From Topomyia yanbarensis (lineage: Eukaryota > Arthropoda > Insecta > Diptera > Culicidae), in assembly GCF_030247195.1 (NCBI RefSeq), contig NC_080671.1:83450370-83514369 (forward strand): DNA of 64,000 nucleotides. Direction: 5' to 3'. Position 1 is the first letter of the stretch, and each line of letters starts with the position of its first letter. Made by a program: the position numbers and the translations under genes. The notes below the pieces were generated by a model. The model had not been told where the DNA came from, ran no database searches, and was given only the letters and a program-made list of their open reading frames with translations. Positions 30,951 through 42,734 of the stretch are shown one piece after another.

Positions 30951-33751
30951 ATGTCATTTTTATATCAATGGATGAATTTCCCTTGAACCGGTCCGAAATT
31001 TTCTCTCACCGTTCCTCATCTTTTCACTGAAGGCCAAGTTCTCCAACGGAATGTAGTACCAAGGCTTTACTTTTGCTTTTTTGTTCCTCATCTTTGCATG
31101 TTAATCAATTAATCATTGCAATACATTTATCAGCGATCGATGAACGTTTTTTTCTTGTGCTGCGAATTTCTCTCTTTCTCTCTTTCCCATAGTCGTCCAT
31201 CCAATCCCTTGCTTTGCTTTGAAGACCAAATCTCCGCCACTTTGCGATAGGACGGTCTGATTGTGAGCCATCTATCGCCCCATAGGTACTGGAATGCGAA
31301 ACGCGAAGGGGTCTCAAGTGTGTGCCTGTTGGCCACCAGAACTGTTCGCGCTGGTAATGTTCCCTTCTGCCGGATGGACGGATGGTGGAGAAATCTTGAC
31401 GCGGCCGAGATGGATGGAACGTATATAAAACATGATTATTCTGCTTCAAGGGACAATAATAACATTTTGCTCGTTTATTAAAGATTTATAAAGCATTTTT
31501 CGCTCGAACTTTTCTGTCGACTCTACCCGTGCGAGCATCACTCCACTATCATCAACTTTGCGGATGGTGGCAGCTCCGTGGAGCCTCCGCTTTTCGGAGA
31601 AGCTCGCTCGACTCTCCGAGGACAGGGACGACGTTGATTCTCAGCATATTTAGTATTCGCGCGAAGAAGGTTCGGTACTGCGGATCCGACGAAGAAAAGC
31701 GAGGAAGAATGGGAATATTGCGATAGCAACAAATTGGTGGCTGGCTGGTTGATGGGGTCTCTCTCTCTCTCTCTTTCTCGAATGGTATGTTTATGTGACA
31801 ACACTACACAGTTGCAACACAACTCGCACTGATGGCGAATGGGGGAAAGAGAATGGAAGAAGGGAATGTTGACTGGTTACCGGAACGATGATAGTGGACG
31901 ATAAAACACGTTAAAAGACAAGCAGCTAAAACTGGAGAAAACATCAAACAGCGACAAACAACTGCACGACGCAGCAGCGAGTCGAGCTGGACGTCAATTT
32001 CTGCTAATTATAACATATTTCAAATTTAATTATTTATAGCAAAAGTTTATACTGCCCATGGGATGTGCGTTGGCCGTAGCCGGGCTGTGAATGCGAAGGC
32101 TAAAAAAGGTGATACATGGGAATAGGAACGACTTGTTAGACATTAGACTTTTGCTGTATGGGGGGCAGTGGTAATTGGAAATGTTGGTCCGCGACAAACA
32201 GATAGTGAATCGATCTCGTTTGGAAATATGCCAGTAAGGGATTTATTTAAACGTAACATGCGATGGTTAGATTCTACTGCATACAATGTATTAGTTGTAA
32301 AAAGTACAGGCACAGCTTGGTTTGTTCTACTAAATATTAAAGTAATTGATAGATTCCATCTTTTCATTTAGCTTTTATCGAAAAAACTTCAGAATTCTAA
32401 AACTAGATTCATGAATAAACCAGTTTTACAGATCTTTCGGATGATTTTCACGCAGAATTCAGGGTCAGAATTTGAGTCAGAGTATCAATACCATTTTGGA
32501 TGGAATTTTATATAAACTATTTACTAGATTACAAAGCATTGGGATTAGTTTCATTGATGGACCACATTGTCGCTTGTTCAGTATTATGAGAAATACTATG
32601 GTACCGCCGGAATCAGCATCGGAAGGTGATCGAATCCAATTAAACTTATTTGAGAAGATTTGAAGAAAGAACAGCGTGACCGAACTAATATCTGAAACTA
32701 AATCTTTATAGCACAAGATCAGCTTTTAAAAATTGTTAAAGCTTTTTGGTTGTGCGTGGTAAAAACCCGGACCGGTGAAGAAAAGTCAAATTTTAAATAT
32801 TATGATCACATTTCATGTATAGACCAAGCTTTCTAGTTTTTTTGCCATTATTGTAACTTTGCTTAAGTACGCATACAAATGTAGCGAATTCAGTGATCTT
32901 AATCATATATTGAAACTATAAATATAAAAAAATCGTAAACAATTTTATATATGGACTTAGATGCGTTTTTTCAACGGTTTTTCGAATGGCAGTGTATTAA
33001 TTCATAAATAGGCTTTGTAGTATGTACCTATTAGCAGAATCAAAATAGGATAGGCTGAGTGGAAATGAATCACGTCAAGTGGAAATTAATCTACGAATTG
33101 ATCGAACGTAAATAATAAACTTTCGTTGCGCTTTCCATCGATCCGCGTAAATTTATTGCTAAGAAAGTTTTCGTCTCTGCGCAACGAAAGCACAGATTGC
33201 TATCATGCAGGTTACGCATGCAACCGATAACAAACAGAAATGCCACATTGAAATCTGTGTTTCGGTCAAAAATATGTTTTTACCATCTGTGATCACAGAG
33301 ACAGGAAAAAAATCTGTAACCAATTTCCAAAAAATCCAATATATTTCCAAAAATCTGTGAAATTTTCATCAAAATGCCAAAAATCTGCCATCTGTGAAAA
33401 AGAATCTGTGAACAAAAATTGTTAAAAAAAATCTGTGACATTACAGAAAAATCTGTAAATATGATAACCCTGGTAACAAATTAGATATACTCAAACATTG
33501 ACCCCAAGCGCACAGAGCAAAATAAGTCGACACTGATGATGACCGGTAGAGCGAAAAAGACAACTAGTACCAAGACACTATGTTAACCTTGTTTGCAAAT
33601 GGAGCTCGAATGTACAAGCGATTTTGTTTACGAATAATTGTGTTCGAGATTGTACATAAGTGTGCTGGAAACGAGCACAACACAAAAGAAAGCATAGTGT
33701 TTGAACGGACAAGCACAGTCACGTGTAGGACGGCACTGGCTAGCGTACCTC
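30951..33751. other. Mixed stretch, possible single-copy island at 31.1-32.1 kb, no gene proven
   Basis: 31110-32010 is GC-richer, repeat-poor and has overlapping open frames on both strands (31105-31449 minus, 31529-31726 plus) that I do not recognise. A (CT)n run lies at 31758-31781. 33220-33470 repeats AAAATCTGTGA about nine times in irregular order, which looks like transposon interior. The rest is AT-rich. Confidence 0.35.
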
Positions 33752-33795
33752 CACAGCCAGTGTAACGAACTTCTAACTCAGCTACACTGGCTGTG
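33752..33795. other. Perfect 13-bp hairpin, 18-nt loop
   Basis: CACAGCCAGTGTA at 33752-33764 pairs with TACACTGGCTGTG at 33783-33795 around an 18-base loop. GGCACTGGCTAGCG just upstream repeats part of the stem. It may be the end of a MITE or a chance structure; nothing coding is attached. Confidence 0.6.
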
Positions 33796-35591
33796 AAAAA
33801 ACGCAGTGCAGTGATCTGCTCCGCCTTCCGTTAAACAGGCAACTGAGCTTATCCGGCCAAATCCGTTCTTTAACCCTTTATAAGGCAGTGGCAACTATAT
33901 TGCCACCTTTTTGTTTCGTTCATAACGCAGAAATATGAAGTGAGAAGTGTTCCAATCTTATGAAATCTACTTGTTAGGAGTCTGGCAACTCTTCTTATTA
34001 CTTTCTATTCAGATACAGTGAAAAGTGTCAGATTGGTGAAGAGTTTTCTGAAAAAAATACGGCAATTTCCTTTTGGACAATAAAATTAGCTCGATTTTGA
34101 AAAAAATACTGTAGACCCTATAAGTTGCTGATGAAAATTTGTAAAAACAACTATTTTTAATCCGAAAATTCGGTTTATGAGCGCTAAAAATCACAAAGAA
34201 AAAAATTAAATGAATAAATAAACGTCTGTAATCTGTGGTCTCATTTTTCAACTTATCCTCAGATTCCAGGGGTTAATCAGGCAATAACCAGTAACTCACA
34301 TTAATTTTTTTTCTGAATTTCCGATCCAGCTCGATTTGTCTTTACATTTCCACCAGTCTCGTTGGAAATTCATCAAACTTTACAAAGACTTACGTTTTCT
34401 AACGGGAGTACGCGCGGTACCAAGTATATTTTCAAAACATTATTTTATTACGAAATAAATATAAATAAATATAAATCTACTGTGTGTAAATGCGCGATAT
34501 TTTGACTAGGTTGTACATTATTACAATTTTTAATGCCATGATATAAAAATCTTTGGGTTTATGTATAGGAATCTATTCTTAGAAGTATTTCGGAGAGATA
34601 TGCGCAAAGAATTTGAAAATTTATCGTGAGATGGCTGAATTATATCACTGTAATAAGCTTTAAGCGTTTTTACACACATTGTATGAACTGTTTGGATTCA
34701 GTATCTAACGGGCACCAATTCGGTATTAGTTTGGATATATAGTCTAACTGGCAGCAAGTTGGTGTTAGTTACTAACGATTAAAACACGAAACATTCAAAC
34801 ACTACTTTTCATGTTTTTCCTTTATGAAAAAATGTTATATTGTTTTTGAAATTCTGCAGTTGGATCACGATCCATCTTGAGCAGGCATTGTATTTATCGC
34901 TCAAATGAGCAAATGCGTCCGGATAATTTGCTACTGCGACAATAAAAACTCACATTTTCTCAGGAAAAGTTATTGGCACACTCACTACTTCGCCGGATAA
35001 ATACAACGTGTTATTTCTCTGGATAAATAAAACCGCTGGAGAATGAAGGAATGAGCTTATCACGGTATCCTTTTTGCACTTGCTGCCTTGCTGTCGCTAT
35101 TCCAAAACACGAAAAAACAAGTCTATCCTACTTGTTTGCCGCTTTTCTTTAAAATAGTGCATATTTTGACGCTTTTATTGATTTCCACGATATTAAAATA
35201 TCATTTCCTTCTCCGGTGAGAAGGACAAAATGAAATAAATTTTCTCCGGAGAATTATTCTCACGCTATTTGTGGAGACGGAGAATTTTGCGACTCATCTT
35301 ATCTCGGAAAAGTTGGACATCGTATAAGCTTCTTCTCGCGTGAGTTAGATAGAATTACAATGCCTGATCTTGAGATATATTAGAGGGTCTCTAAGTAACG
35401 TGAACACTAAACATTTTGGTTTGGTAGTTTACGGTGGTCATAAGTGCTGTTTTGTTACCTTGAGTGAAGAACTGGTTGGTCTGGATTTTCTTTTAAATAG
35501 CTACGTGTAGTTTTGACAGCTGAATGACAAAAAATGTTGGAGGGCATCATAGACAGTAGGTTATTGCTGTAGATGGTCAATGTGCATTTAC
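33796..35591. other. AT-rich stretch without a recognised gene
   Basis: No supported coding sequence. 35195-35320 repeats TTCTCCGG(A)GAA-like words (CTTCTCCGGTGAGAAGG; TTCTCCGGAGAATTATTCTC; CGGAGAATTTTGCG), which suggests a small inverted-repeat element around 34900-35350 whose borders I cannot fix. Confidence 0.35.
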
Positions 35592-35772
<181 letters not shown>

Positions 35773-37680
35773 TGAAGCAGAGAAAAGCGCATTTGAGCCG
35801 AACACATATTAGCTCTTTCTCAAGTGGACGCAAAACCTCCTCGTCTTTTCGTATCAACATATTTTCGAATTGACGATGGTCAGCTATTCTCGCTTGCGTC
35901 TCTTATCACCTACTCTATAAGGTGATTCATCAACAGCGCTACCAAGGAGTTTTTATTCTCAGGTGATACGATCCTCAAAAACGCCGATCAGCCATATTGG
36001 TTTTAGAAACGACAGCTAACAACATTGTTTACTAGTTCTCTCCATATGTTTGCTTTGATTTCAGTGGGTAAACAAAGTTGTTCGCTGTTATTTTTCTTCC
36101 CCGCAGTCTGCTGCATGCTTTCCTCACTCCTCACCTAGTTACTGCCGAAGACGAATCACCTTATAACTCTAAGCACCTTGAGCGCTACCTTCGGAGATGA
36201 GCCATCTCTGGTATGCGTTCTTTTCCGAACTTAACTTAGTGCAAATAAGTAGTAGATTTCATTTTACCCTTTTTAAAGCTGCACTTATGTTGTCGTATGT
36301 AATTTTAAGTGTTTGTTGATTTGATGGCATTGTAAGAGAACACTAAAATCGAGCTAACATTTCTTTGGACTGAGCAAACTAATTTATTTCTTTGTTTAGT
36401 TTAGTTTATACTATCCACAGTGCATAAAAGTGCGTGGGGAATACACATGGTCTTGTCTGAGTAGAATGATGACTGTCGAATCATGTACGAGGGTTAAAAA
36501 TTGTCAGCAACTTTTTCCGGAAAAATGTTATCCTTTGAAATTTCCAGTAAAGTAGAACGATATTTTGAAGGGCTCAGTCCTTCATCTTGAAAGATACTCA
36601 ACAGAAATTTGGTAGCATCTGCGTTTAGGTAAAACTGAGACACAAAATGAGCAAGCCTATATTTCAATGGAATAGTAGTTTCCTATACTACAGATGTGTT
36701 CAGTACCTCTCCTCCATCATCAAGGTCGCTTCTAATTTACGTCTTTCAAATCACTACAAAATATCATTCCAACTTTCCTTTAAATTTTCACGAATTTGCT
36801 GATTAGACTCGGTTAATTTTTTTTTTTTTTTTTGGGATCACCTAACAGTTTGATGACCCTTGTGATCCTCGAACCAATTCCCAATCGACTATGTAACTCG
36901 GGTTAGATCACTCATTTAGCAATACTTCCTCGGTCGGCTTTTTGGAGCTCCAATTGCTGTAATTTAGGGAACAAGTAAATCACTCTCGGTGGTTGGCTAT
37001 CCAGAGTTCAAACACAAGAATAACCTAACTAAACAGCTTCTTACACTGAATAATTGCATACCAATCCACCACTTAAAACATTTTCGCATTGCCTGCTTGT
37101 GGCGAACCTAACGCCGTAATACTTAGGAACGCGTCGTGGAGTCGGTGGCCTTCCTTTAAGTAGGTATCACATCAAAATTTCCAATCCTATTCTAAGTATC
37201 GGTGAAGATGGTCGTGAACGACAATGAAGATTTTAATGCTATTGGTTTATAAAACTCGAAAGATACAATGCTCTTTCCCGAGCATTGATCTTACAAGCAA
37301 GATGAGTTGGACTACCAAACATTATAATCGCTAGTATGCGATCTACGAATAGCACAGTGCTTCACAACGCAACGCTATAAATAGGAATAATTTAGAATTC
37401 ACTTCTACTGCAAAAAGTTGATAAGAAATTGGTAGTCCAAATTGGATCAGGGTTAGGGTAATTCGAACCTGTGGTGTACTACTGCACAGAACCGTATATA
37501 CACAAAACGGTAAAAAATCTTAAAAGTTGTATTACAAAAAAATGTGCGCAATTGATCAAACTTTCAGGAAAAAAAATAGTATTTGTAAATCGTTTGACAC
37601 GTTCCAGTTGTACAGCTCATAAACCCTTAGGTGCGAACTGGAACAGCATTGATTTCAAACACAACTAGAGCAAAAAGAAG
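35773..37680. other. Unassigned stretch; probable minus-strand retroelement tail at about 36820
   Basis: A run of 16 T followed by GGGATCACCTAACAGTTTGATGACCCTTGTGATCCTCG starts at about 36819. The T run would be the A tail of a minus-strand retroelement reaching to roughly 37200, where the sequence is less AT-rich (GGCGAACCTAACGCCGTAATACTTAGG). I cannot identify a protein in it. The remainder has no gene-like feature. Confidence 0.35.
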
Positions 37681-39720
37681 GAACTGAAGGAAAAGAACAA
37701 AAAGAAGGAAAAGAAGAAAAAAGGAAAACAAGGAAAAGAAAAAAAGAAGGAAAAGAAGGAATTGGAGGAAAATAAAGAAAAGAAGGAACAGAAGGAACCG
37801 AAGTAAAAGAAGGAAAACAAGGAAAAGAAAAAAAGAAGGAAAAGAATGAACAGAAGGAACAGAAGGAACAGAAGGAACAGAAGGAACAGAAGGAACAGAA
37901 GGAACAGAATGAACAGAAGGAACAGAAGGAACAGAAGGAACAGAAGGAACAGAAGGAACAGAAGGAACAGAAGGAATAGAAGGAACAGAAGGAACAGAAG
38001 GAACAGAAGGAACAGAAGGAACAGAAGGAACAGAAGGAACAGAAGGAACAGAAGGAACAGAAGGAACAGAAGGAACAGAAGGAACAGAAGGAACAGAAGG
38101 AACAGAAGGAACAGAAGGAACAGAAGGAACAGAAGGAACAGAAGGAACAGAAGGAACAGAAGGAACAGAAGGAACAGAAGGAACAGAAGGAACAGAAGGA
38201 ACAGAAGGAACAGAAGGAACAGAAGGAACAGAAGGAACAGAAGGAACAGAAGGAACAGAAGGAACAGAAGGAACAGAAGGAACAGAAGGAACAGAAGGAA
38301 CAGAAGGAACAGAAGGAACAGAAGGAACAGAAGGAACAGAAGGAACAGAAGGAACAGAAGGAACAGAAGGAACAGAAGGAACAGAAGGAACAGAAGGAAC
38401 AGAAGGAACAGAAGGAACAGAAGGAACAGAAGGAACAGAAGGAACAGAAGGAACAGAAGGAACAGAAGGAACAGAAGGAACAGAAGGAACAGAAGGAACA
38501 GAAGGAACAGAAGGAACAGAAGGAACAGAAGGAACAGAAGGAACAGAAGGAACAGAAGGAACAGAAGGAACAGAAGGAACAGAAGGAACAGAAGGAACAG
38601 AAGGAACAGAAGGAACAGAAGGAACAGAAGGAACAGAAGGAACAGAAGGAACAGAAGGAACAGAAGGAACAGAAGGAACAGAAGGAACAGAAGGAACAGA
38701 AGGAACAGAAGGAACAGAAGGAACAGAAGGAACAGAAGGAACAGAAGGAACAGAAGGAACAGAAGGAACAGAAGGAAAAGAAGGAAAAGAAGGAACAGAA
38801 GGAAAAGAAGGAAAAGAAGGAAAAGAAGGAACAGAAGGAACAGAAGGAACAGAAGGAACAGAAGGAACAGAAGGAACAGAAGGAACAGAAGGAACATAAG
38901 GAACAGAAGGAACAGAAGGAACAGAAGGAACAGAAGGAACAGAAGGAACAGAAGGAACAGAAGGAACAGAAGGAACAGAAGGAACAGAAGGAACAGAAGG
39001 AACAGAAGGAACAGAAGGAACAGAAGGAACAGAAGGAACAGAAGGAACAGAAGGAACAGAAGGAACAGAAGGAACAGAAGGAACAGAAGGAACAGAAGGA
39101 ACAGAAGGAACAGAAGGAACAGAAGGAACAGAAGGAACAGAAGGAACAGAAGGATAAGAAGGAACAGAAGGAACAGAAGGTACAGAAGGAAAAGAAGGAA
39201 CAGAAGGAAAAGAAAAAAAAGAAGGAAAAGAAGGAAAAGAAGGAAAAGAAGGAAAAGAAGTAAAAAAAGGAAAAGAAGGAAAAGAAGAAAAAGAAGGAAA
39301 AGAAGGAAAAGAAGGAAAAGAAGGAAAAGAAGGAAAAGAAGGAAAAGAAGGAAAAGAAGGAAAAGAAGGAAAAGAAGGAAAAGAAGGAAAAGAAGGAAAA
39401 GAAGGAAAAGAAGGAAAAGAAGGAAAAGAAGGAAAAGAAGGAAAAGAAGGAAAAGAAGGAAAAGAAGGAAAAGAAGGAAAAGAAGGAAAAGAAGGAAAAG
39501 AAGGAAAAGAAGGAAAAGAAGGAAAAGAAGGAAAAGAAGGAAAAGAAGGAAAAGAAGGAAAAGAAGGAAAAGAAGGAAAAGAAGGAAAAGAAGGAAAAGA
39601 AGGAAAAGAAGGAAAAGAAGGAAAAGAAGGAAAAGAAGGAAAAGAAGGAAAAGAAGGAAAAGAAGGAAAAGAAGGAAAAGAAGGAAAAGAAGGAAAAGAA
39701 GGAAAAGAAGGAAGAAGGTA
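37681..39720. repeat. 2-kb tandem array of 9-bp purine-rich units (GAACAGAAG / GAAAAGAAG)
   Basis: 37681-37845 is degenerate (AAGAAGGAAAAGAAGAAAAAAGG), with a block near 37720-37760 repeated about 90 bases on. 37846-39187 is mostly GAACAGAAG (about 145 units), with an A-type patch at 38772-38830 and rare variants (ATAGAAG 37975, CATAAGG 38893, GATAAG 39152, GTACAG 39180). 39204-39714 is nearly pure GAAAAGAAG (about 57 units) and is all-purine on the plus strand. Every 9-bp unit is three codons, so frames on both strands stay open for 400-750 codons; these are not genes. Array lengths in an assembly may be underestimates. Confidence 0.97.
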
Positions 39721-42690
39721 GAAGGAAGAAGAAAGATGGATGAAGGAAGAATGGTAAATGGTTTGGCTGGGATAAACCAAATGGGCCACTTTCACACACT
39801 TCGTTTGTATAATAGCTTTTCGATAAAGAAATCGTACCTTCATAAGTCAAGCTTTGATCCTCATTCGCGCGATTCTCTTTTCCTTCCAACCTCCTAAACT
39901 CGTCCCGCACCCCATTATTGCGTGTGTCATTCTGTTATCTCGCGTTTGCTGACGGGGTTCCATTTAAGAACCTTTCCTCCTCTCCCTCTCTCTCTTTGGA
40001 TAACTTCAAATCTAACATTTTTCATTTCTTCGTTGCGTCTTATTACCGCACCCATTCATCGCCGGATCGACGGATGATGGTTTCCCAGAGCCCACAGCTC
40101 GCCGGTAGGCTTCGTGCATGCACATTTTTCGATCCTCTAGACGCGACGACATCAAGTACCACTTTATCCCGATTTACCCCGCTGACAGCGTTCTGCTTCC
40201 CTTCCCTCACCCACGACGCAGCATGATGAGGTGAGGTGCAAGCGCCCAAACTGCGATGCGTTCCAAACACTTTGACCCGAGTCATCGTTTAGTCGAGTCT
40301 ACATCATCGGAGACTGAGGAACACGCGAACTCCTGCACAGTTCTAGCGCTAAGGCGATGATGAGATGATGGTGCAGTATTAGAAGTGCTTCCAGACCGTA
40401 TAGCATCTTGCAATTATTCTAACCCCGACGGGCTTTCAGCGAGTTGGAACGACCTCCGGGGTTCGTCGCCATCAGCACACTGCACTGCTTAAGTCAATAC
40501 GAATAAAATAAATATTGTTACCGTTGATGAAGGAAAGCCGGTTCCATGCCAATCGCATGCCAATGACATCCAATCTCGGTTTAGATTAAGGGTTAGAAAA
40601 ATCGAGATTTCAACAGAAAATGTAAATAATTGTTATAATGAAAGATTGAACTGATCTGTGTCGAGTATTATTACATCTAAATACTTGTTCAGATGTGGGA
40701 AAATGTAAATAATTGTTCTGAGATACCTTCTGAATTTTACAAATGCTTAAATTCCAAATTAACATATTCAAAAAAGTCTCCACCGAGTCTGGTGAAACCC
40801 GGCAAATAGATTCAGAGATAACTAAACATCGCAAAGCCCCCCTCCTCTGTACGGAGAGCCGCTAGGTGAAGGTAAACATACCGCCAAACCAGAAGAATGA
40901 AATCTTAATGATAAATGTTTATGGAATTATTAACGCTACGGAATCGGTGTAGCGACCAGTGTAACTCGAAATGATCACAACCAGCAGCAAGTTGAACCAA
41001 GGTCTCACCACGGTGCACGCATGTGTGTTTTCCGAGACCCGTTCCTTGCGCCCGGACCTGGCCAGAGTCGCGTACTCCCACTTGAAATGCAGATACTTTT
41101 GTACATTATTTACATTAAGTGAGCAGCATGAGTTTAAAAATTCTTTTCACTTCTTATTGCACCTCATTTAGCGCGGACACGGGTGCAGCGGGCGGGAGGG
41201 TGCTGGCCGCGATTCAAGTGATGCTTCATCATAAAAATTCAAAAAAAAAAAAAAAAGATCGAAGCAAAAATAACAAAAGCCGACCTGAACGCGTCTAACC
41301 TACGCTCTCACGTACAATCACATTCCACAGCGGGAACCTGCCTGCCTCCCTGAATGATGAGCAAAAGCCTTTCTCCTGTGTGATTCCTTAGCGGGGCGCG
41401 AGGCTTTATGCTGCCCGGTGATGTTATGTTTTTGCCCATTACGGATCAAGGGTTGGCAACATTTTTACGGGTGGTTTGTTGGTTCGTGATCTGAAATACT
41501 GTTACTGTTTTTCGTGAAGCGGGAATAGGCATGCCAAAACTTTTCACAGATTTAGGTCAAAAATAGGGTATTGAGAAAAGTTCCAAAAATAAAATTCTTG
41601 ATTTTGGAATTCGTAAACCGATTACATACTATTACTACGGTCCCTATCTTGAAACAGAAATGGAACATTCCTTATATTTAGAAGCGTCTAGAAACGGTGC
41701 TGTGCTTGCATTGTTCCTGGCAAATAAATTTCAAAACTCATTTTCAAAATATCTCGTACCCACACTCACACTCAATCCTGGGCACGAACATGTCCCGAAC
41801 ATCACTGGGGTTTACCGCGCGCGATGCCCCACAATTCAAACATTTCGCGCAAACATGAAATTTATATAAATTTGCCTCTCGTATCATAAAATTATTATTG
41901 AATTGAATCCAATTGCTTGCGCTCCCTGCTATTCTGCTGCCTGTGTCGCTCTGCAGCAGATCAGCACGGCAGCGGCAGCCGTCGTCCCCCTTTGTGCATC
42001 CTGAGTCCGGGCCCCGACCTCTGCTGGGACATGAGTTATATGTAATACGAGTGTAATACGTTTCTCGAAACGCCTCTATGAGGGCACCCAACAGCAGGGG
42101 CAAAACTTGATCGTCCCTCTCTGCTGGGGCCCGCGCCCATGCATGCGTCGCCAGATGATGGGTTGGTGCATGGTTGCACTCGCTTATCCTATCGGAACCG
42201 GCGGCGCAGCGCGGGCTGGTGCGGCAGCCAAGTGTGCGTTCCGTTTGCTTGCTTGCAGAGGCGAGCCTGCACTCGGCGATATCGGAAATTTATTGTCATA
42301 AATTATAAATATATTTATTTTATATTGTTAACATATGAGTAAACATTAAAACAGATAAAGATACACACGTCGAGGGGAATCGATCGATCTAGGCCGGGGC
42401 TCGACCGGGAGTGGAACTCGTGCTACTTATTCCAGGTGGTTGTCGCGATTCGAAAACTGCCCTGTGCAGTCAGGATTAGGTTCGTAATCGAGATGAGCAC
42501 TGTGCGTGGCTTAATCCGGTGGAACATGTCGATAGTGATTAACCTATGTACGATTGCACAGTTACTTGGTAACGGAATAAATTCGTTGATTTTTTAGCCT
42601 TTTTAAGAAAATAGGGAAAAATGAAAAAAGTTGGCGAGGTTTTGAATTTTAATTTCTAGTAGTCTTTTTTATTAGGAATCAGAATATATT
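39721..42690. other. GC-richer, low-repeat stretch, possibly host regulatory or exon-flanking
   Basis: 39840-40510, 40960-41060 and 41890-42290 have balanced base composition, few recognised repeats and many GC-rich words (CTGCAGCAGATCAGCACGGCAGCGGCAGCC at about 41952; GAACCGGCGGCGCAGCGCGGGCTGG at about 42196). Open frames exist on both strands (41744-42103 minus, 42107-42301 plus) but contradict one another and match nothing I know. A poly(A) run of 15 sits at 41240. It looks like single-copy DNA near a host gene, but no exon can be fixed. Confidence 0.3.
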
Positions 42691-42734
42691 GGCTCAAATG
42701 GCACGTTCCCCGTACATAGTCGGGGATTTGAGCC
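42691..42734. other. Two-step hairpin GGCTCAAAT...CCCCG/CGGGG...ATTTGAGCC
   Basis: An outer 9-bp stem GGCTCAAAT/ATTTGAGCC and an inner 5-bp stem CCCCG/CGGGG with an asymmetric internal loop GGCACGTT. This is the kind of terminal structure found in non-autonomous elements; the rest of such an element is not visible. Confidence 0.5.

Noticed and set aside
37681..39720. Regular array as a possible CRISPR or spacer-repeat locus
   Set aside because: There are no spacers; the unit is 9 bp and contiguous, and the genome context is an insect.
37627..39910. Frames of 410-751 codons (SVP, FCS, LLF, RRN repeats) on both strands
   Set aside because: Products of the GAACAGAAG/GAAAAGAAG array; mutually overlapping, with no start context or non-repeat domain.
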